Source: Vulcanimicrobiota bacterium
GTDB lineage: Bacteria; Vulcanimicrobiota; Vulcanimicrobiia; Vulcanimicrobiales; Vulcanimicrobiaceae
NCBI GenBank assembly: GCA_003168375.1
Contig: PMSI01000003.1
Coordinates: 496,001 to 560,000, forward strand
DNA length: 64,000 bases
Reading direction: 5' to 3'
Part shown: positions 26,902 to 36,026 of the stretch, piece after piece
How positions within the stretch are numbered: position 1 is the first letter of the stretch
Layout: every line of letters starts with the position of its first letter
Position numbers and translations under genes: made by a program
Notes under the pieces: model-generated
The model's input: only the letters and a program-made list of their open reading frames with translations
Told to the model about the DNA's origin: nothing
Databases searched by the model: none

Positions 26902-27150
26902 GTGCCCAACATCAAAGCCGCCGTCAAATGGGTGCGCCAGAGCGAAAAGCGCACGCTGCGGAACCTCGACGCGAAGACCCGCCTGAAGACCTTGTTCAAG
27001 AAGGCGAAGTCCGCGAACGACCCGGCGGTGACGTCGTCGGTCGAGGCCCAGTTCGACAAGGCGGCCGGCAAGGGGATCATTCACCCAAACAAGGCGGCGC
27101 GCAAGAAAGCGCGACTCGCCAGGGCGCTCTCGAAGCAGAGCAAGACGTAA
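26902..27150 (+). CDS. rpsT: 30S ribosomal protein S20
   Basis: 82 residues, very basic, all-helical: PNIKAAVKWVRQSEKRTLRN at the start and KAARKKARLARAL at the end are typical of S20. The start is GTG 26902, where homology begins; the 12 upstream codons open in frame are not family sequence. Followed at once by a strong terminator. Confidence 0.93.
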   Translation: MPNIKAAVKWVRQSEKRTLRNLDAKTRLKTLFKKAKSANDPAVTSSVEAQFDKAAGKGIIHPNKAARKKARLARALSKQSKT

Positions 27151-27153
27151 CGA

Positions 27154-27181
27154 AAGAGGCCGTCCGCGAGGACGGCCTCTT
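27154..27181. terminator. Intrinsic terminator after rpsT
   Basis: Perfect 12-bp hairpin AAGAGGCCGTCC, loop GCGA, then GGACGGCCTCTT, four bases after the rpsT stop. It also lies at the 3' side of the convergent lipoprotein gene and may serve both. Confidence 0.85.
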
Positions 27182-27207
27182 CGTTCCGCGAGGGACGGAA
27201 TCGTCGC

Positions 27208-28083
27208 CTAGGGGCAGAGTCCGACGCCGATCGTGCCGGAGTTCGTCTTCCGGCCCCGAGAGCTGGTGCTCAGCGCGGCCGCGCTCGGACACGGCGTCGG
27301 CGACGGCGTCGCGGTCGGTGCCGGGCTCGGGGTGGCCGTCGGCGCCGCGGTCGGCGTGGCGGTCGGCGCCGGAGTCGGGGTCGGCGACGGCGTGGCCGTC
27401 GGGGCCGGGGTCGGCGTTGCCGTCGGCGCGGGGGTCGGGGTGGGCGTCGCCGTCGGCGCCGGCGACGGGGTGGCCGTCGGAACGGGCGTCGGCGTCGGGC
27501 TGGGCGTAGCGGCCGGGGTCGGCGTCGGAGACGGGCTTGCCGTCGGGCTCGGCGTGGGCGGCACGATCCGCGAGGGCGTCGGCGTCGCGGTCGGGGCCGG
27601 CGTGGGCGTCGCGCACGGCACCACGGTCACGGTCACGGTGTCGGAGTTGCCCTTCTTGTCCCGGACGAGCAGGGTCGTCGTGCCGACCGCCAGCGGCGTG
27701 ACCGTGAACCAGGCGTTCTTCAGCCCGCCCTCGGTCGGATAGACGTGATTGCGTTCGACGTCGGCCGACACCGTGAGGATGCGGCGGTCCTGCACCGTCA
27801 CCGTGATGTTGCCCTCGAAGTTCTCGACGGCATCAAACGTTCCGGTCGCCCCCTTGCAGAGCGAGATCGTGAGATTGTTCGGAAGGGCGTGGACGACCTG
27901 ACCCCAGACGCCGGTACTCGGCGGGATCAAGCACTGCACCGCCCGCACGGCGTCATCGGTCGAATTGGCCATCGACGCGGGAAGAGTTTGCGGAGGAACA
28001 ACTGCGCCGCCGGCGCCGCCCCCTCCCGAACAAGCACTGAGTGCGGCCACCGAAGCGACCGCGAGCCATCCATAGCCTCGCAC
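27208..28083 (-). CDS. Lipoprotein with proline-threonine repeat tail
   Basis: 291 residues. Signal peptide with lipobox ([12 protein letters not shown], Cys about 18), a Gly linker, then a domain of roughly 110 residues ending in an Ig-like strand pattern ([21 protein letters not shown]). From about residue 157 to 262 comes a long stretch of ATPTPAPT-like repeats, followed by a small C-terminal Ser/Gly segment with a final Cys-Pro. The repeat tract probably serves as an extended periplasmic or cell-wall spacer. Function unknown. Confidence 0.75.
   Translation of the reverse strand: MRGYGWLAVASVAALSACSGGGGAGGAVVPPQTLPASMANSTDDAVRAVQCLIPPSTGVWGQVVHALPNNLTISLCKGATGTFDAVENFEGNITVTVQDRRILTVSADVERNHVYPTEGGLKNAWFTVTPLAVGTTTLLVRDKKGNSDTVTVTVVPCATPTPAPTATPTPSRIVPPTPSPTASPSPTPTPAATPSPTPTPVPTATPSPAPTATPTPTPAPTATPTPAPTATPSPTPTPAPTATPTAAPTATPSPAPTATPSPTPCPSAAALSTSSRGRKTNSGTIGVGLCP
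27285..27620 (-). repeat. Degenerate tandem repeat encoding Pro-Thr-Ala tract
   Basis: Low-complexity GC-rich DNA with 6- and 12-base periodicity (GCCGTCGGC/GTCGGGGTCGGCG types) inside the lipoprotein gene. It gives open frames on both strands, including a spurious Gly-Val-rich frame on the plus strand. Confidence 0.8.
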
Positions 28084-28187
28084 CTACGTGATCCCTCCAG
28101 GATCGTGCTGTGTCCGCCCGCACACTATCTACCCCGAAGGTCCTAGGACCAGCGCCGCCTTATCGAAAAACTTACAGTAGGGTTCAC

Positions 28188-30581
28188 TCAGCCATCGATT
28201 GCGATCGAGAGCCGAACGCCGGGGCTCTCGGCGGCCGCGGGCATGATCTCGCTCCGGATCGCGTCACGCAGCGCGTCGATCGCTTTCGTCCGGACGGCCA
28301 GGCGATAGCGCCACTCATCGTTGACCCGCGCGATCGGGTACGGCGCCGGGCCGAGCACGTCGAACCGCCGGTCGGCGCGGAGCGCGTCGGCCCAGCGGGC
28401 GATCGCCTCCTCCACGGCGCGCCGCGAACGCCCGATCGCGCCGATCAACACGACCCGGCTGAAGGGTGGCCAGCGCAGGGCGCGCCGATCTTCCAGCTCT
28501 TCGCGCGCGAAGCCGTCGTAGTCGTGCTTCGCCGCGAACCGGATCGCGAAATGCTCCGGCGAGTACGTCTGCACGATCGCCTCGCCCGCGCGCGCGCGGC
28601 CGCTGCGGCCGCAGACCTGCGTGAGTAGCCCGAAAGTGCGCTCCGCCGCGCGGTAGTCGGCGACGTGCAGGTCGAGGTCGGCAGCGACGACGCCGACCAG
28701 CGTAACGGTCGGAAAGTCCAACCCTTTCGCCACCATCTGCGTGCCGACCAGGATATCCCCGTCGTCGCCGAACCGTTCGAGCAGTCGCGCGTGGTCGCCG
28801 ACGCGCGTCGTCGTGTCGGAGTCCATCCGAATCACGACCGCCTCGGGGAACAAGCGCTGCACCTCGTCGGCGACGCGCTGCGTCCCGGCTCCGAACTCGC
28901 GAACGGGTCCCGCGCCGCACTGCGCGCACAACTCCGGCAAGGCGCTCTGATGGTCGCACCAATGACAGCGCAGCAGCGCCTCGCTGCGGTGCACGGTCAG
29001 CGAGACCGAGCAGCGCGGGCATTCGGGGACGTGGCCGCACGCGCGGCACAGCACGAACCGCGCGCTGCCCCGGCGATTGATGAACAGCACCGTCTTTTCG
29101 CGGCGGGCGATGCGCTCGGCGATCGCTTCGGCGAGGGCGGTCGAGAAGACGCGCCGGTTTCCCGACGCGAACTCGGCCCCCATGTCGACGACGCGCACGC
29201 TCGGGAGCGGCTGCGCCGTCGCGCGATGGAGCATCCGTACCGCCGGGATCCGTCCGGCCTTCGCGCGCGCGTAGTCTTCGAGCGCCGGCGTCGCGCTGCC
29301 CAGGACGACGACGCCGTTCGCGCGGCGCATCCGCTCGCGTGCGACGGCGACCGCGTCGTAGCGCGGAACGGTGTCCTGGCGGTACGAGGTTTCGTGCGCT
29401 TCGTCGACGACGATGAGTTGCACGTTTTCGAGCGGTGCGAAGACCGCGCTGCGCGCGCCGACGACGACGTCGATCTCGCCGCGCGCCGCCGCTTGCCACG
29501 CGTCGAAGCGCTCACGCTCCGAGAGCGCGGAGTGCAGCACCGCGACGCGGTCGCCGAACGCGGCTTCGAAACGCGCGGCGGTCTGCGGGGTCAGCGCGAT
29601 CTCGGGGACCAGCACGATCGCGCGCCCGCCGCGGCCGAGCACGCGCGCGATCGCGTGCAGGTACACGAACGTCTTGCCGCTCCCGGTCACCCCGTGCAGC
29701 AGTAATTGTCCGTAGGCGCCGGCGTCGAGCAGCTCGGCCAGCGCCGCGATCGCCGTGCGCTGTTCGTCGGTCGGTACGTGCGGCGGGAGTGCGACGCGGG
29801 CGGTGCGCTCGCGCCGCACCTCGCGCAACTCCTCGACGAGCGCACCGGCTTGCACCGCGCGCCGGATCACCGCGTCGGAGAATCCGCTCAGCACCGCGTC
29901 GCTGCGGCGCAGTTCGCCGAGCGCCGTGACGTGCGCGACCAGCGCTTGCGCCTTCTTGCCGCCGATCGTTGCCGTGCCGCGGCGCAGCATGCGGATCGTC
30001 GCCGCACCGACGGGCGCCTTCGCAAGGATGCGGCGGCGCTCGAGCGCGCCGGCGCGGACGAGCGCGGCGATCGCGTGCAGGAGCGTCTTGCGGTCGCCCG
30101 CGCGGCGCGCTTCGGGATGGCGCAGCAGGACGTCGGCGCCGACGCCCTCGCGAAAGTCGGTCCAGAGCAGCCGGATCAGCCGTTCCGGCACGACCTTGAA
30201 GCGCGCCGGGTCGGGTGGATCGCCGGCCGGGACGAAGCGTTCGACGGCGCGCGGGATCGAGGCGGCCAAGACAACCGCGCCGAGCGCCTCCCGCAGCGCG
30301 CAGACGTACTGGTCCGCCATCCAGCGGGCCAGCTCGAGTCCGGTTGCATCGAACGCGCGCGGTCCGTCGATCCGCGCTGCGACGTCGCGCAGCTTCGGAT
30401 CGTCGTCGCCGCGATACGGTGCGCGCAGCACGTAGGCGAACACCTCGCGCGACCCCAGCGGAACGCGCACGACGTCGCCGACCGCAAGCCGGGCGTCGTC
30501 GCGCACCCGATACGAGAGCGGCCGATCGAACTGCGCCGTCCGCAGATGCGGCAGGACGTCGACGCGGAGCGCGCTCAGCAC
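28188..30581 (-). CDS. priA: Primosomal replication helicase PriA (N')
   Basis: 3'-5' DNA helicase that restarts collapsed replication forks. 797 residues: N-terminal 3'-binding domain, Walker A GVTGSGKT at 297-304, DEAH box at 393-396, GSATPALED motif III, then the paired zinc motifs CRACGHVPECPRC and CHWCDHQSALPELCAQCG, then GTQRVADEVQRLFP and the C-terminal helicase motifs (GTQMVAKGLDFP; QVCGRSGRA). All helicase motifs are intact. Stands alone on the minus strand. Confidence 0.95.
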   Translation of the reverse strand: MLSALRVDVLPHLRTAQFDRPLSYRVRDDARLAVGDVVRVPLGSREVFAYVLRAPYRGDDDPKLRDVAARIDGPRAFDATGLELARWMADQYVCALREALGAVVLAASIPRAVERFVPAGDPPDPARFKVVPERLIRLLWTDFREGVGADVLLRHPEARRAGDRKTLLHAIAALVRAGALERRRILAKAPVGAATIRMLRRGTATIGGKKAQALVAHVTALGELRRSDAVLSGFSDAVIRRAVQAGALVEELREVRRERTARVALPPHVPTDEQRTAIAALAELLDAGAYGQLLLHGVTGSGKTFVYLHAIARVLGRGGRAIVLVPEIALTPQTAARFEAAFGDRVAVLHSALSERERFDAWQAAARGEIDVVVGARSAVFAPLENVQLIVVDEAHETSYRQDTVPRYDAVAVARERMRRANGVVVLGSATPALEDYARAKAGRIPAVRMLHRATAQPLPSVRVVDMGAEFASGNRRVFSTALAEAIAERIARREKTVLFINRRGSARFVLCRACGHVPECPRCSVSLTVHRSEALLRCHWCDHQSALPELCAQCGAGPVREFGAGTQRVADEVQRLFPEAVVIRMDSDTTTRVGDHARLLERFGDDGDILVGTQMVAKGLDFPTVTLVGVVAADLDLHVADYRAAERTFGLLTQVCGRSGRARAGEAIVQTYSPEHFAIRFAAKHDYDGFAREELEDRRALRWPPFSRVVLIGAIGRSRRAVEEAIARWADALRADRRFDVLGPAPYPIARVNDEWRYRLAVRTKAIDALRDAIRSEIMPAAAESPGVRLSIAIDG

Positions 30582-30709
30582 GAGCCGCGGCGGAACGGGT
30601 GCATCAGGCGCGGTCTTCGATCCGGCGCGGGCCGAACCCGCCGCCGGGCTCAGGCTTTTATCAGCGTCGCTTGAGCGCGCCGTAAGGCGGAACGCTTACC
30701 GTGTCGTAC

Positions 30710-30976
30710 ATGGCAATCGTCCGGCGCGTCGTCCTTGCCGTCATCGCGGCGAGCCTCTTGTTGGGCTGCGGTGGTGCGTCGGTGATCGGCGAGGACCCCA
30801 GCAATCCGGACGATTGCACGGATCCAGGTGCATCGATCGGATTCAATCCCCCGCCGGGCTTCAGTGCGTCGATGAATTTCGCGTCGATCAACGATTGCTT
30901 CGCGCGATCGAAGTACTCGGCGAAGGCGCAGACGACCGTTATCAGTTCGTGCTCTACTCCAGCGATCAAGCCGTGA
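30710..30976 (+). CDS. Small putative lipoprotein, possibly frameshifted
   Basis: Signal peptide with lipobox (VVLAVIAASLLLGCGG) and 88 residues in all. The first 60 residues read well; the last 30 (KYSAKAQTTVISSCSTPAIK) look less like coding than the neighbouring +1 frame, which reads IEVLGEGADDRYQFVLYSSD before its stop at 31020. A one-base shift near 30910 is possible. The 3' end overlaps the convergent diguanylate cyclase gene. Unknown function. Confidence 0.45.
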   Translation: MAIVRRVVLAVIAASLLLGCGGASVIGEDPSNPDDCTDPGASIGFNPPPGFSASMNFASINDCFARSKYSAKAQTTVISSCSTPAIKP

Positions 30977-32138
30977 CGCCGTCGCTGAAGCGGACGAGAT
31001 CGCCGTTCGCGAGGAGATAGGAGAGGCCGTCGCGTCCGGTCGCCTTCGTGTGGTACATCGCGGCGTCGGCGCGCTCGAGCAGCTCGCTGGCCGTCCGTGC
31101 GTCGGCCGGAAAGGCGGCCACCCCGAGCGACGCCGTGACGCGGATCTCCGGCGGCGAACCGGGCGGCCGCAGCGCGGCGTAGTCGATCGACGCGATCCGC
31201 GCGCGCAAGCGCTCTGCCCGCTCGATCGCCGCCGCCTTGCCGCTCGCGGCGAAAACGAGACAGAACTCGTCGCCGCCGTTGCGCGCGACCAGATCGCCGC
31301 TCATCGCGACCGACGAGCGCAGCACCTCGGCCAGTTCGCGCAGCAGCGCGTCACCGGCGGCGTGGCCGTAGCTGTCGTTCCAGCGTTTGAAGTGATCGGT
31401 GTCGGCGAAGACGAGCGCCAGCTGCGCCGCCGGGACGAAGCGGGCACGCTCGACGAGCGCGCTCAGGCGCTGGCGGAACGCGCGCGGCGTCAACAAGCCA
31501 GTAAGGCCGTCGTACTCGGCCCGGCGCCGGTCGCGCTCGTGGTCGAGCGCGATCAGGTACGCGGGCGAAGCCTGGTCGGCGAGCGCGACGATGCGCTCGA
31601 CCGCATCGGCGTCGAGCTCGTGCTGCGACGCGACGGCGAGGATGCAGGCGTCGCCCGTATCGAGCGCCAGCGGCGCGGCAAGCGCCGCGACGTCGCCCGG
31701 ATGCAGCCGGCGAACCGTACCGTCGGCGAGCGTCACGCGGTGTCCGGCGACGAGCGCGCGCGCGACGAGCGACGAACCGTCACCCTTCGCGACGCGGCTG
31801 CCCGCGAAGTACGCGAAGCGATCTCCGGATGCAGCAGTGCAGTGCAGCGCGGCGCCTTCGTCTTCGTACAACAGGACGCCGTCGATCGCCGGCGCGGCGA
31901 CGCGTGCAGCCCGCGCAATCTCGTCGCGCACCGCCGCGGTCGATTCCCGTGCGGCGACCGCGAGCCGGCGTGCTGTATCGGCGAAGCCCGCTTCGCGCGC
32001 GCGTACCAAACGCAGCGCGAGCGCGTCCGCGCGCGCCGCCGCACGGGCCCGCAGCGCGGCCGCGACGCCGCCGATCGCGCATGCGAGCGAACCGCCCACC
32101 GTCGCGAGCTGCAGCGCGGCTCCGAGCACCGGCGACAT
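30966..32138 (-). CDS. Diguanylate cyclase (GGDEF protein)
   Basis: 390 residues. One N-terminal membrane-like helix (about 5-30), a helical linker, a GAF-like region at about 70-200, then a GGDEF domain (YDGLTGLLTPRAFRQRL; FADTDHFKRWNDSYGHAAGD; active site ARNGGDEFCLVF intact). Makes cyclic di-GMP, so the organism uses both di-GMP and di-AMP signals. No RxxD inhibitory site is obvious immediately before the active site. Pieces of its 5' region recur at 32564-32691. Confidence 0.88.
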   Translation of the reverse strand: MSPVLGAALQLATVGGSLACAIGGVAAALRARAAARADALALRLVRAREAGFADTARRLAVAARESTAAVRDEIARAARVAAPAIDGVLLYEDEGAALHCTAASGDRFAYFAGSRVAKGDGSSLVARALVAGHRVTLADGTVRRLHPGDVAALAAPLALDTGDACILAVASQHELDADAVERIVALADQASPAYLIALDHERDRRRAEYDGLTGLLTPRAFRQRLSALVERARFVPAAQLALVFADTDHFKRWNDSYGHAAGDALLRELAEVLRSSVAMSGDLVARNGGDEFCLVFAASGKAAAIERAERLRARIASIDYAALRPPGSPPEIRVTASLGVAAFPADARTASELLERADAAMYHTKATGRDGLSYLLANGDLVRFSDGVTA

Positions 32139-32286
32139 GCGGAGGCCGGTGCCCGCTCGCAGGCGGCGTCAGTCTTATGCCGTCCACGTCAGCGCGCTCC
32201 GGCCAATGCGCGGGCGGCGCGATGGTCCGGTTCCACGGGAGTAGCACTTCGGAGCGTTCTGGGGGCGAACGATTTTGGAAGAGCTC

Positions 32287-32445
32287 TTACGCCGAGGCGT
32301 TGACCTTTGAACCCGTCAGCGGCTCGTCGCCGTCTTGGATCCCCTGCTGGGCTTCGCGCGCGGCTTCCTGCTGGGAAGCGGCGAGGGTCTGAGGGCCGGC
32401 GACAGGGGCAGGCGCCGCCAGGGAGGCCGGAGGTTGGATGGTCAT
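32287..32445 (-). CDS. Possible small Ala/Gln-rich protein
   Basis: A 52-residue frame starting MTIQPPASLAAPAPV and ending GSKVNASA, rich in Ala, Gln and Pro and likely disordered. It fills part of the space between the cyclase gene and the Crp/Fnr gene. No convincing Shine-Dalgarno, no family known. Its composition is balanced enough to be coding but the call is weak. Confidence 0.35.
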   Translation of the reverse strand: MTIQPPASLAAPAPVAGPQTLAASQQEAAREAQQGIQDGDEPLTGSKVNASA

Positions 32446-32563
32446 GCTCTACGTGATCGGCACCTATCGACGAAAGCTGCAAGGCCATCCCGACACGGGG
32501 CGGTCGTAACCATTTGATTCACATGACCGCGGCGCGGCCGGCTGGTACCTTGCGAGGAATCAC

Positions 32564-32691
32564 CAGGACGCCGTCGATCGCCGGCGCGGCGACGCGTGCA
32601 GGCGGCGCGCGACGAGATCGGGCCCGCGACGCCGCCGATCGCGCATGCGAGCGAACCGCCGGCCGGTGCCCGCTCGCAGGCGGCGTCAGTC
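32564..32691 (-). pseudogene. Deleted relic of the diguanylate cyclase 5' region
   Basis: Three blocks identical to the start region of the cyclase gene lie here in the same order and orientation: 37 bp (32564-32600 = 31872-31908), 36 bp (32625-32660 = 32061-32096) and 31 bp (32661-32691 = 32144-32174). The sequence between blocks is lost or replaced, including the start codon, so this is a non-coding remnant. It ends exactly at the stop of the Crp/Fnr gene. Confidence 0.75.
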
Positions 32692-33372
32692 CTACGGAAT
32701 GAGCGAGCGCAGCTTGTCCGGCTCGGTCACGACGACATGTGCCGTGCGCATGTCGACCAGGCGGTCGTCCCAGAACCGGTTCAGCGTCCGGTTCACCGTC
32801 TCGCGCGTCGTGCCGATCATGTTCGCCATCTCTTGGTTGGTGAGACGCAGCGTGATTCTCGTGCCGTTGTCGACCGCTTCGCCGAACTGTTCGGCCAGGT
32901 TCAGGAGCAGCGAGGCGAGCCGCGCCCGAATGTCCTGCGAGGTGGTTGCGGCAATCAGCGCGTTCGCCGCGCGAAGCCGCTCCGAGAGCTCGATGACGAG
33001 CAGCTTCCCGATCTGCGGGTTGCGGTCGATCAGCGCGAGGAAATCGGATTGGCGGACCGCGCCGACCTCGACGTCGGTCAGCGTCTTGATCGACGCCGAT
33101 CGCAGCGACGAGTCGAACATCGACATCTCGCCGAAGAAATCGCCTTCTTTGAGGATCGAGAGGATCGTCTCGCGGCCGTCCGGTCCGACCCGGCAGACGG
33201 CGACCGAGCCGGCAGCGATCACGAAGAAGGTGTCGCCCGGTTCGCCCTCGCGCACGACGAACTGATGCTTCGCGAAACGCCGGTCGGAAACGGTCGCAAG
33301 AACCTGCGACAGCTGCTCGTCCGTAAAGTCCCGAAAGAGCGGGATCCGGCGAAGCGTCGAGAGATCGATCAT
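32692..33372 (-). CDS. Crp/Fnr-family transcription regulator
   Basis: 226 residues. Cyclic-nucleotide-binding beta-roll at about 10-130 (FVVREGEPGDTFFVIAAGSV; DFFGEMSMFDSSLRSAS), dimerisation helix, then a winged HTH at about 150-226 with the recognition segment LTNQEMANMIGTTRETVNRTLNRF. The beta-roll lacks the full cAMP-binding set (no RTAT after the FGE motif; SLRSAS instead), so the effector is unsure. The cysteines of Fnr are absent. I place the start at ATG 33372 behind GGAGGGG; the 18 upstream codons are not family sequence. Confidence 0.9.
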   Translation of the reverse strand: MIDLSTLRRIPLFRDFTDEQLSQVLATVSDRRFAKHQFVVREGEPGDTFFVIAAGSVAVCRVGPDGRETILSILKEGDFFGEMSMFDSSLRSASIKTLTDVEVGAVRQSDFLALIDRNPQIGKLLVIELSERLRAANALIAATTSQDIRARLASLLLNLAEQFGEAVDNGTRITLRLTNQEMANMIGTTRETVNRTLNRFWDDRLVDMRTAHVVVTEPDKLRSLIP

Positions 33373-33458
33373 CGTCCCCTCCCTCTTGGAGCCTGCCTGC
33401 TGAGCGCCCTCCGTGGGCCTGGTCATAGGTATATCGGCAACCGGGCACCACCGCCGTC

Positions 33459-35651
33459 ATGACGAGTCACGAGCCCGTGCTGCATGCATTGTCGGTCGAG
33501 CCACGCAGCGCACGCGCCGGCGAGACGGTGCGCGCGGTCTTCCGGACGCGCAATCTCGGCGCCCTTGCGAGCCCGCGGGGTGCGGTCTGGTTCAGCTTCG
33601 GCGAGGGACTCGAGCCGATCGGAGCACCTGAAGTCCTGGTCGATCCGGTCGACCCGGGCGGCGACGTCACGGCGATCGTTCACGCGCGCGTCTCGGCGCC
33701 CCGCGTCGAGCGCGCGGAGATCGCGGTGTGCGCCGAGTTGCGGCTCGCCGACCGCGTGCTCGGGACCAACATCTGCGTCGTCACCGTGCGCAGCCGTCCG
33801 GTGCTCGACGGGCCGGCGAGCGGTACCTTCGTCGACGCGGTCGACGGCGAGACGGTGCGCGTGCGCGCGATCGTGACGAACGAAGGCGACGGACCGGCCG
33901 GAGCGCTGCGCATCATCGTTCCGGTGCCGCTCGGGTGCGCGAGCGACGCTTGCAACGCGCCCGCCGTGCTCGATCGGCTACGGCTCGCTGCCGGCGAGTC
34001 CGCGGAGCTTGCATTCGAGGCGCGCATCGCCGAACCGGTCTTGGAGATCTGCGCCGACGAGGGCGCGGTGGTGGTGCTCGAGGACGGCCGCCGTGTTGCA
34101 CTCCCCGTTCGACGGACGCTCGCCGCCGTAGCCGCTCTGGCGACGCCCGAGATCGTCCTGGCCCGCTCGCGCCGTCGCGTCGAGATCGGGGTCGCCGTGC
34201 GCAACGACGGCTGGGTCGACGCGCGAGACGTGCGCGTGCGGATAGCGCTGCCGGACGGACTGCGACCGGTCGACGGCAGCGTCGCCGTCGACGGGATGCC
34301 GGTCGCGGCGCGCGCCGCACAGCGTGGCGGCACCGCGGAGCCGATCGCCCGCGCCGAGCGCGAGGGTGACGCGCGAACGGTCGTCGTCGCGGTCGTCCCG
34401 GCGCGCGCGACCGTCTGCGTCGCGCTGGCAGCAGCGTTCCGGCCCGACTGCGCCGACGGAACGATTCGCCTCGCCGTGAACGACGACGACGTCGCGGTTG
34501 GATTCGCGCCGCATCGCGCGCGCGAGCTGCGCGTGCGCATCGTCGGCGGTCCGCGCAGCGTCGCCCCGGGTGAGGCCGTTCGTATCGCGGCGCGCGTCGA
34601 AAACCTCGGCGACGTCGCCGAAGAGCTGACGTTCGCGATCGACGGCGCATCGGAGGCGGAGCGCGTTGCGGAGCCCGCGCGAACGCTCGCGGCGGGCACG
34701 GCCGCGGTCGTGAGCGTCCCGCTGACCGTTCCGCGCGGAGTGGTGGACGAGGCGGCCTATTCCGGAGCGTTCGTCGTGCTCGACGCGACCGGGGAACGAG
34801 CGCGGACCGCATTCATGGTGCCGGTGCGCGAGCGCGTTCGTCCGGCCGCCGCCGAGGCCGCGCTCGACGCAGACCCGATCGAACCGCCCGCCGCGAGCAT
34901 CGCGCCGCCCGGTAGCGAAGCCGGCGCGGCGTTCGCCGTGCGGCTCGTGCTGGAGGCCGTTCCGCCGCGCGCACCGGCGGCGATCGCTGCCCTCGCGACG
35001 CTGCCGCCCGAGCCCCTTCCGGCGGCGGATGCTCAAGCATCCTGCGACCCGATGGAGTTCTCGATCCGTCTCGACGACGCGCGCCTCGACGAGATCGGTC
35101 GCCTTCTCCACGGCCTTCGGTCTCCGGGGCTGGTTGGACACCTCTTCGCGCTGCGGCTGTTCTTTCCGGATGCGTGTGCGGCATACGACGCCGGCGTCTC
35201 CGCCGCGCTCGGCGTCGTGGGCGACCGGCTGCGCGACGTCTTCGACCGGCTGTTCGTGAAGCTGCGGATCCCGGGCTACGCGGTGTGCTGCGACGATCTC
35301 GAAGATGGGGCGCTGCGCGCCGCGATCGTGGCGCTGTTGGACCGGTTCGATGCCGGCGTGGACGACGGCGTGCCGGCTGCGTTCGCCGCGGCGCCGTTCG
35401 GGGCGCCGGCGGTCCTGCGCGCGATGACCGCGCTGCTGCCTGCCCGCTGCGACGACGATCCGCGACTCGCCGCGGCCCTCGCACGCCACGCCGCGCTGCT
35501 CGACGACGCGCTGAGCCGGTACGAGGGCGTTCCGCTGGAGCTGTTCGACGAGGCGCTCGCGCACCGCTCGGAGCCCGCGCTCGATGCCGCGCGCGCCGAC
35601 CTCGTCGACGCGCTGCGGCCTCACCTCATGGTGGCGGAGATCGCATGCTGA
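33459..35651 (+). CDS. Large CARDB/DUF11-like multidomain protein
   Basis: 730 residues without signal peptide. At least three beta-sandwich units of CARDB or DUF11 type can be seen (AGETVRAVFRTRNLGALASP; GETVRVRAIVTNEGDGPAG; VEIGVAVRNDGWVDARDVRV; GEAVRIAARVENLGDVAEEL), then a Pro/Ala-rich linker at about 465-525 and a helical C-terminal domain (DDARLDEIGRLLHGL; DVFDRLFVKLRIPGYAVCC). The lack of an export signal is odd for such adhesin-like domains. Overlaps the next gene by 7 bp. I know no characterised homologue. Confidence 0.7.
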   Translation: MTSHEPVLHALSVEPRSARAGETVRAVFRTRNLGALASPRGAVWFSFGEGLEPIGAPEVLVDPVDPGGDVTAIVHARVSAPRVERAEIAVCAELRLADRVLGTNICVVTVRSRPVLDGPASGTFVDAVDGETVRVRAIVTNEGDGPAGALRIIVPVPLGCASDACNAPAVLDRLRLAAGESAELAFEARIAEPVLEICADEGAVVVLEDGRRVALPVRRTLAAVAALATPEIVLARSRRRVEIGVAVRNDGWVDARDVRVRIALPDGLRPVDGSVAVDGMPVAARAAQRGGTAEPIARAEREGDARTVVVAVVPARATVCVALAAAFRPDCADGTIRLAVNDDDVAVGFAPHRARELRVRIVGGPRSVAPGEAVRIAARVENLGDVAEELTFAIDGASEAERVAEPARTLAAGTAAVVSVPLTVPRGVVDEAAYSGAFVVLDATGERARTAFMVPVRERVRPAAAEAALDADPIEPPAASIAPPGSEAGAAFAVRLVLEAVPPRAPAAIAALATLPPEPLPAADAQASCDPMEFSIRLDDARLDEIGRLLHGLRSPGLVGHLFALRLFFPDACAAYDAGVSAALGVVGDRLRDVFDRLFVKLRIPGYAVCCDDLEDGALRAAIVALLDRFDAGVDDGVPAAFAAAPFGAPAVLRAMTALLPARCDDDPRLAAALARHAALLDDALSRYEGVPLELFDEALAHRSEPALDAARADLVDALRPHLMVAEIAC

Positions 35652-36019
35652 CGCTGCACGTACCGACGCTGCTGGCGCTGCTCGGCACGGTGCTGATGGC
35701 GGTCGTTATCTTCGCGCCCGCGCCCGCACCGGCGGTCGCGCCGCGTGCCGTCGCGTCCGAGCTCTACTCGCCGCTGCCCTTCGAAGCGTTTGCCGCGGCC
35801 GCCGTCGCGCCGCTCGCGGAGCCGCCGCCGTCCGTACCGGCGTGGCCCGCGCTCGTCGATCCCAGCGCCGCGCTGTGCGACGCCGGCGTGCGGCTCGCGC
35901 TCGTCGAGGCGCTCGCGGCCGTTCGCACGCCGTGGGCCGATACGATCCTCCGACGTGCGCTCGACGAGGAGCCCGACGCTTGCGTGCGCGCGGCGATCGA
36001 AGCCGCGCGCTCGGCGTGA
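35645..36019 (+). CDS. Small membrane-anchored helical protein
   Basis: 124 residues with an N-terminal hydrophobic segment (PTLLALLGTVLMAVVIFAP), an Ala/Pro spacer and a C-terminal helical pair with two cysteines that resembles a single HEAT-like unit (GVRLALVEALAAVRTPWA; ILRRALDEEPDACVRAAI). Its ATG lies inside the last codons of the CARDB-like gene, so the two are translated together and may act together. Unknown function. Confidence 0.65.
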   Translation: MLTLHVPTLLALLGTVLMAVVIFAPAPAPAVAPRAVASELYSPLPFEAFAAAAVAPLAEPPPSVPAWPALVDPSAALCDAGVRLALVEALAAVRTPWADTILRRALDEEPDACVRAAIEAARSA

Positions 36020-36026
36020 GATCGTG

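Noticed and set aside
27285-27620. CRISPR-like periodicity
   Set aside because: Repeats are short, degenerate and coding (Pro-Thr tract); no unique spacers.
27233-27742. Plus-strand Gly/Val-rich frame
   Set aside because: Antisense of the Pro-Thr repeat tract of the lipoprotein; periodic DNA opens all frames.
32189-32488. 99-residue minus-strand frame over the cyclase/Crp gap
   Set aside because: Composition looks like a shadow; the alternative 52-residue frame at 32287 is more protein-like.
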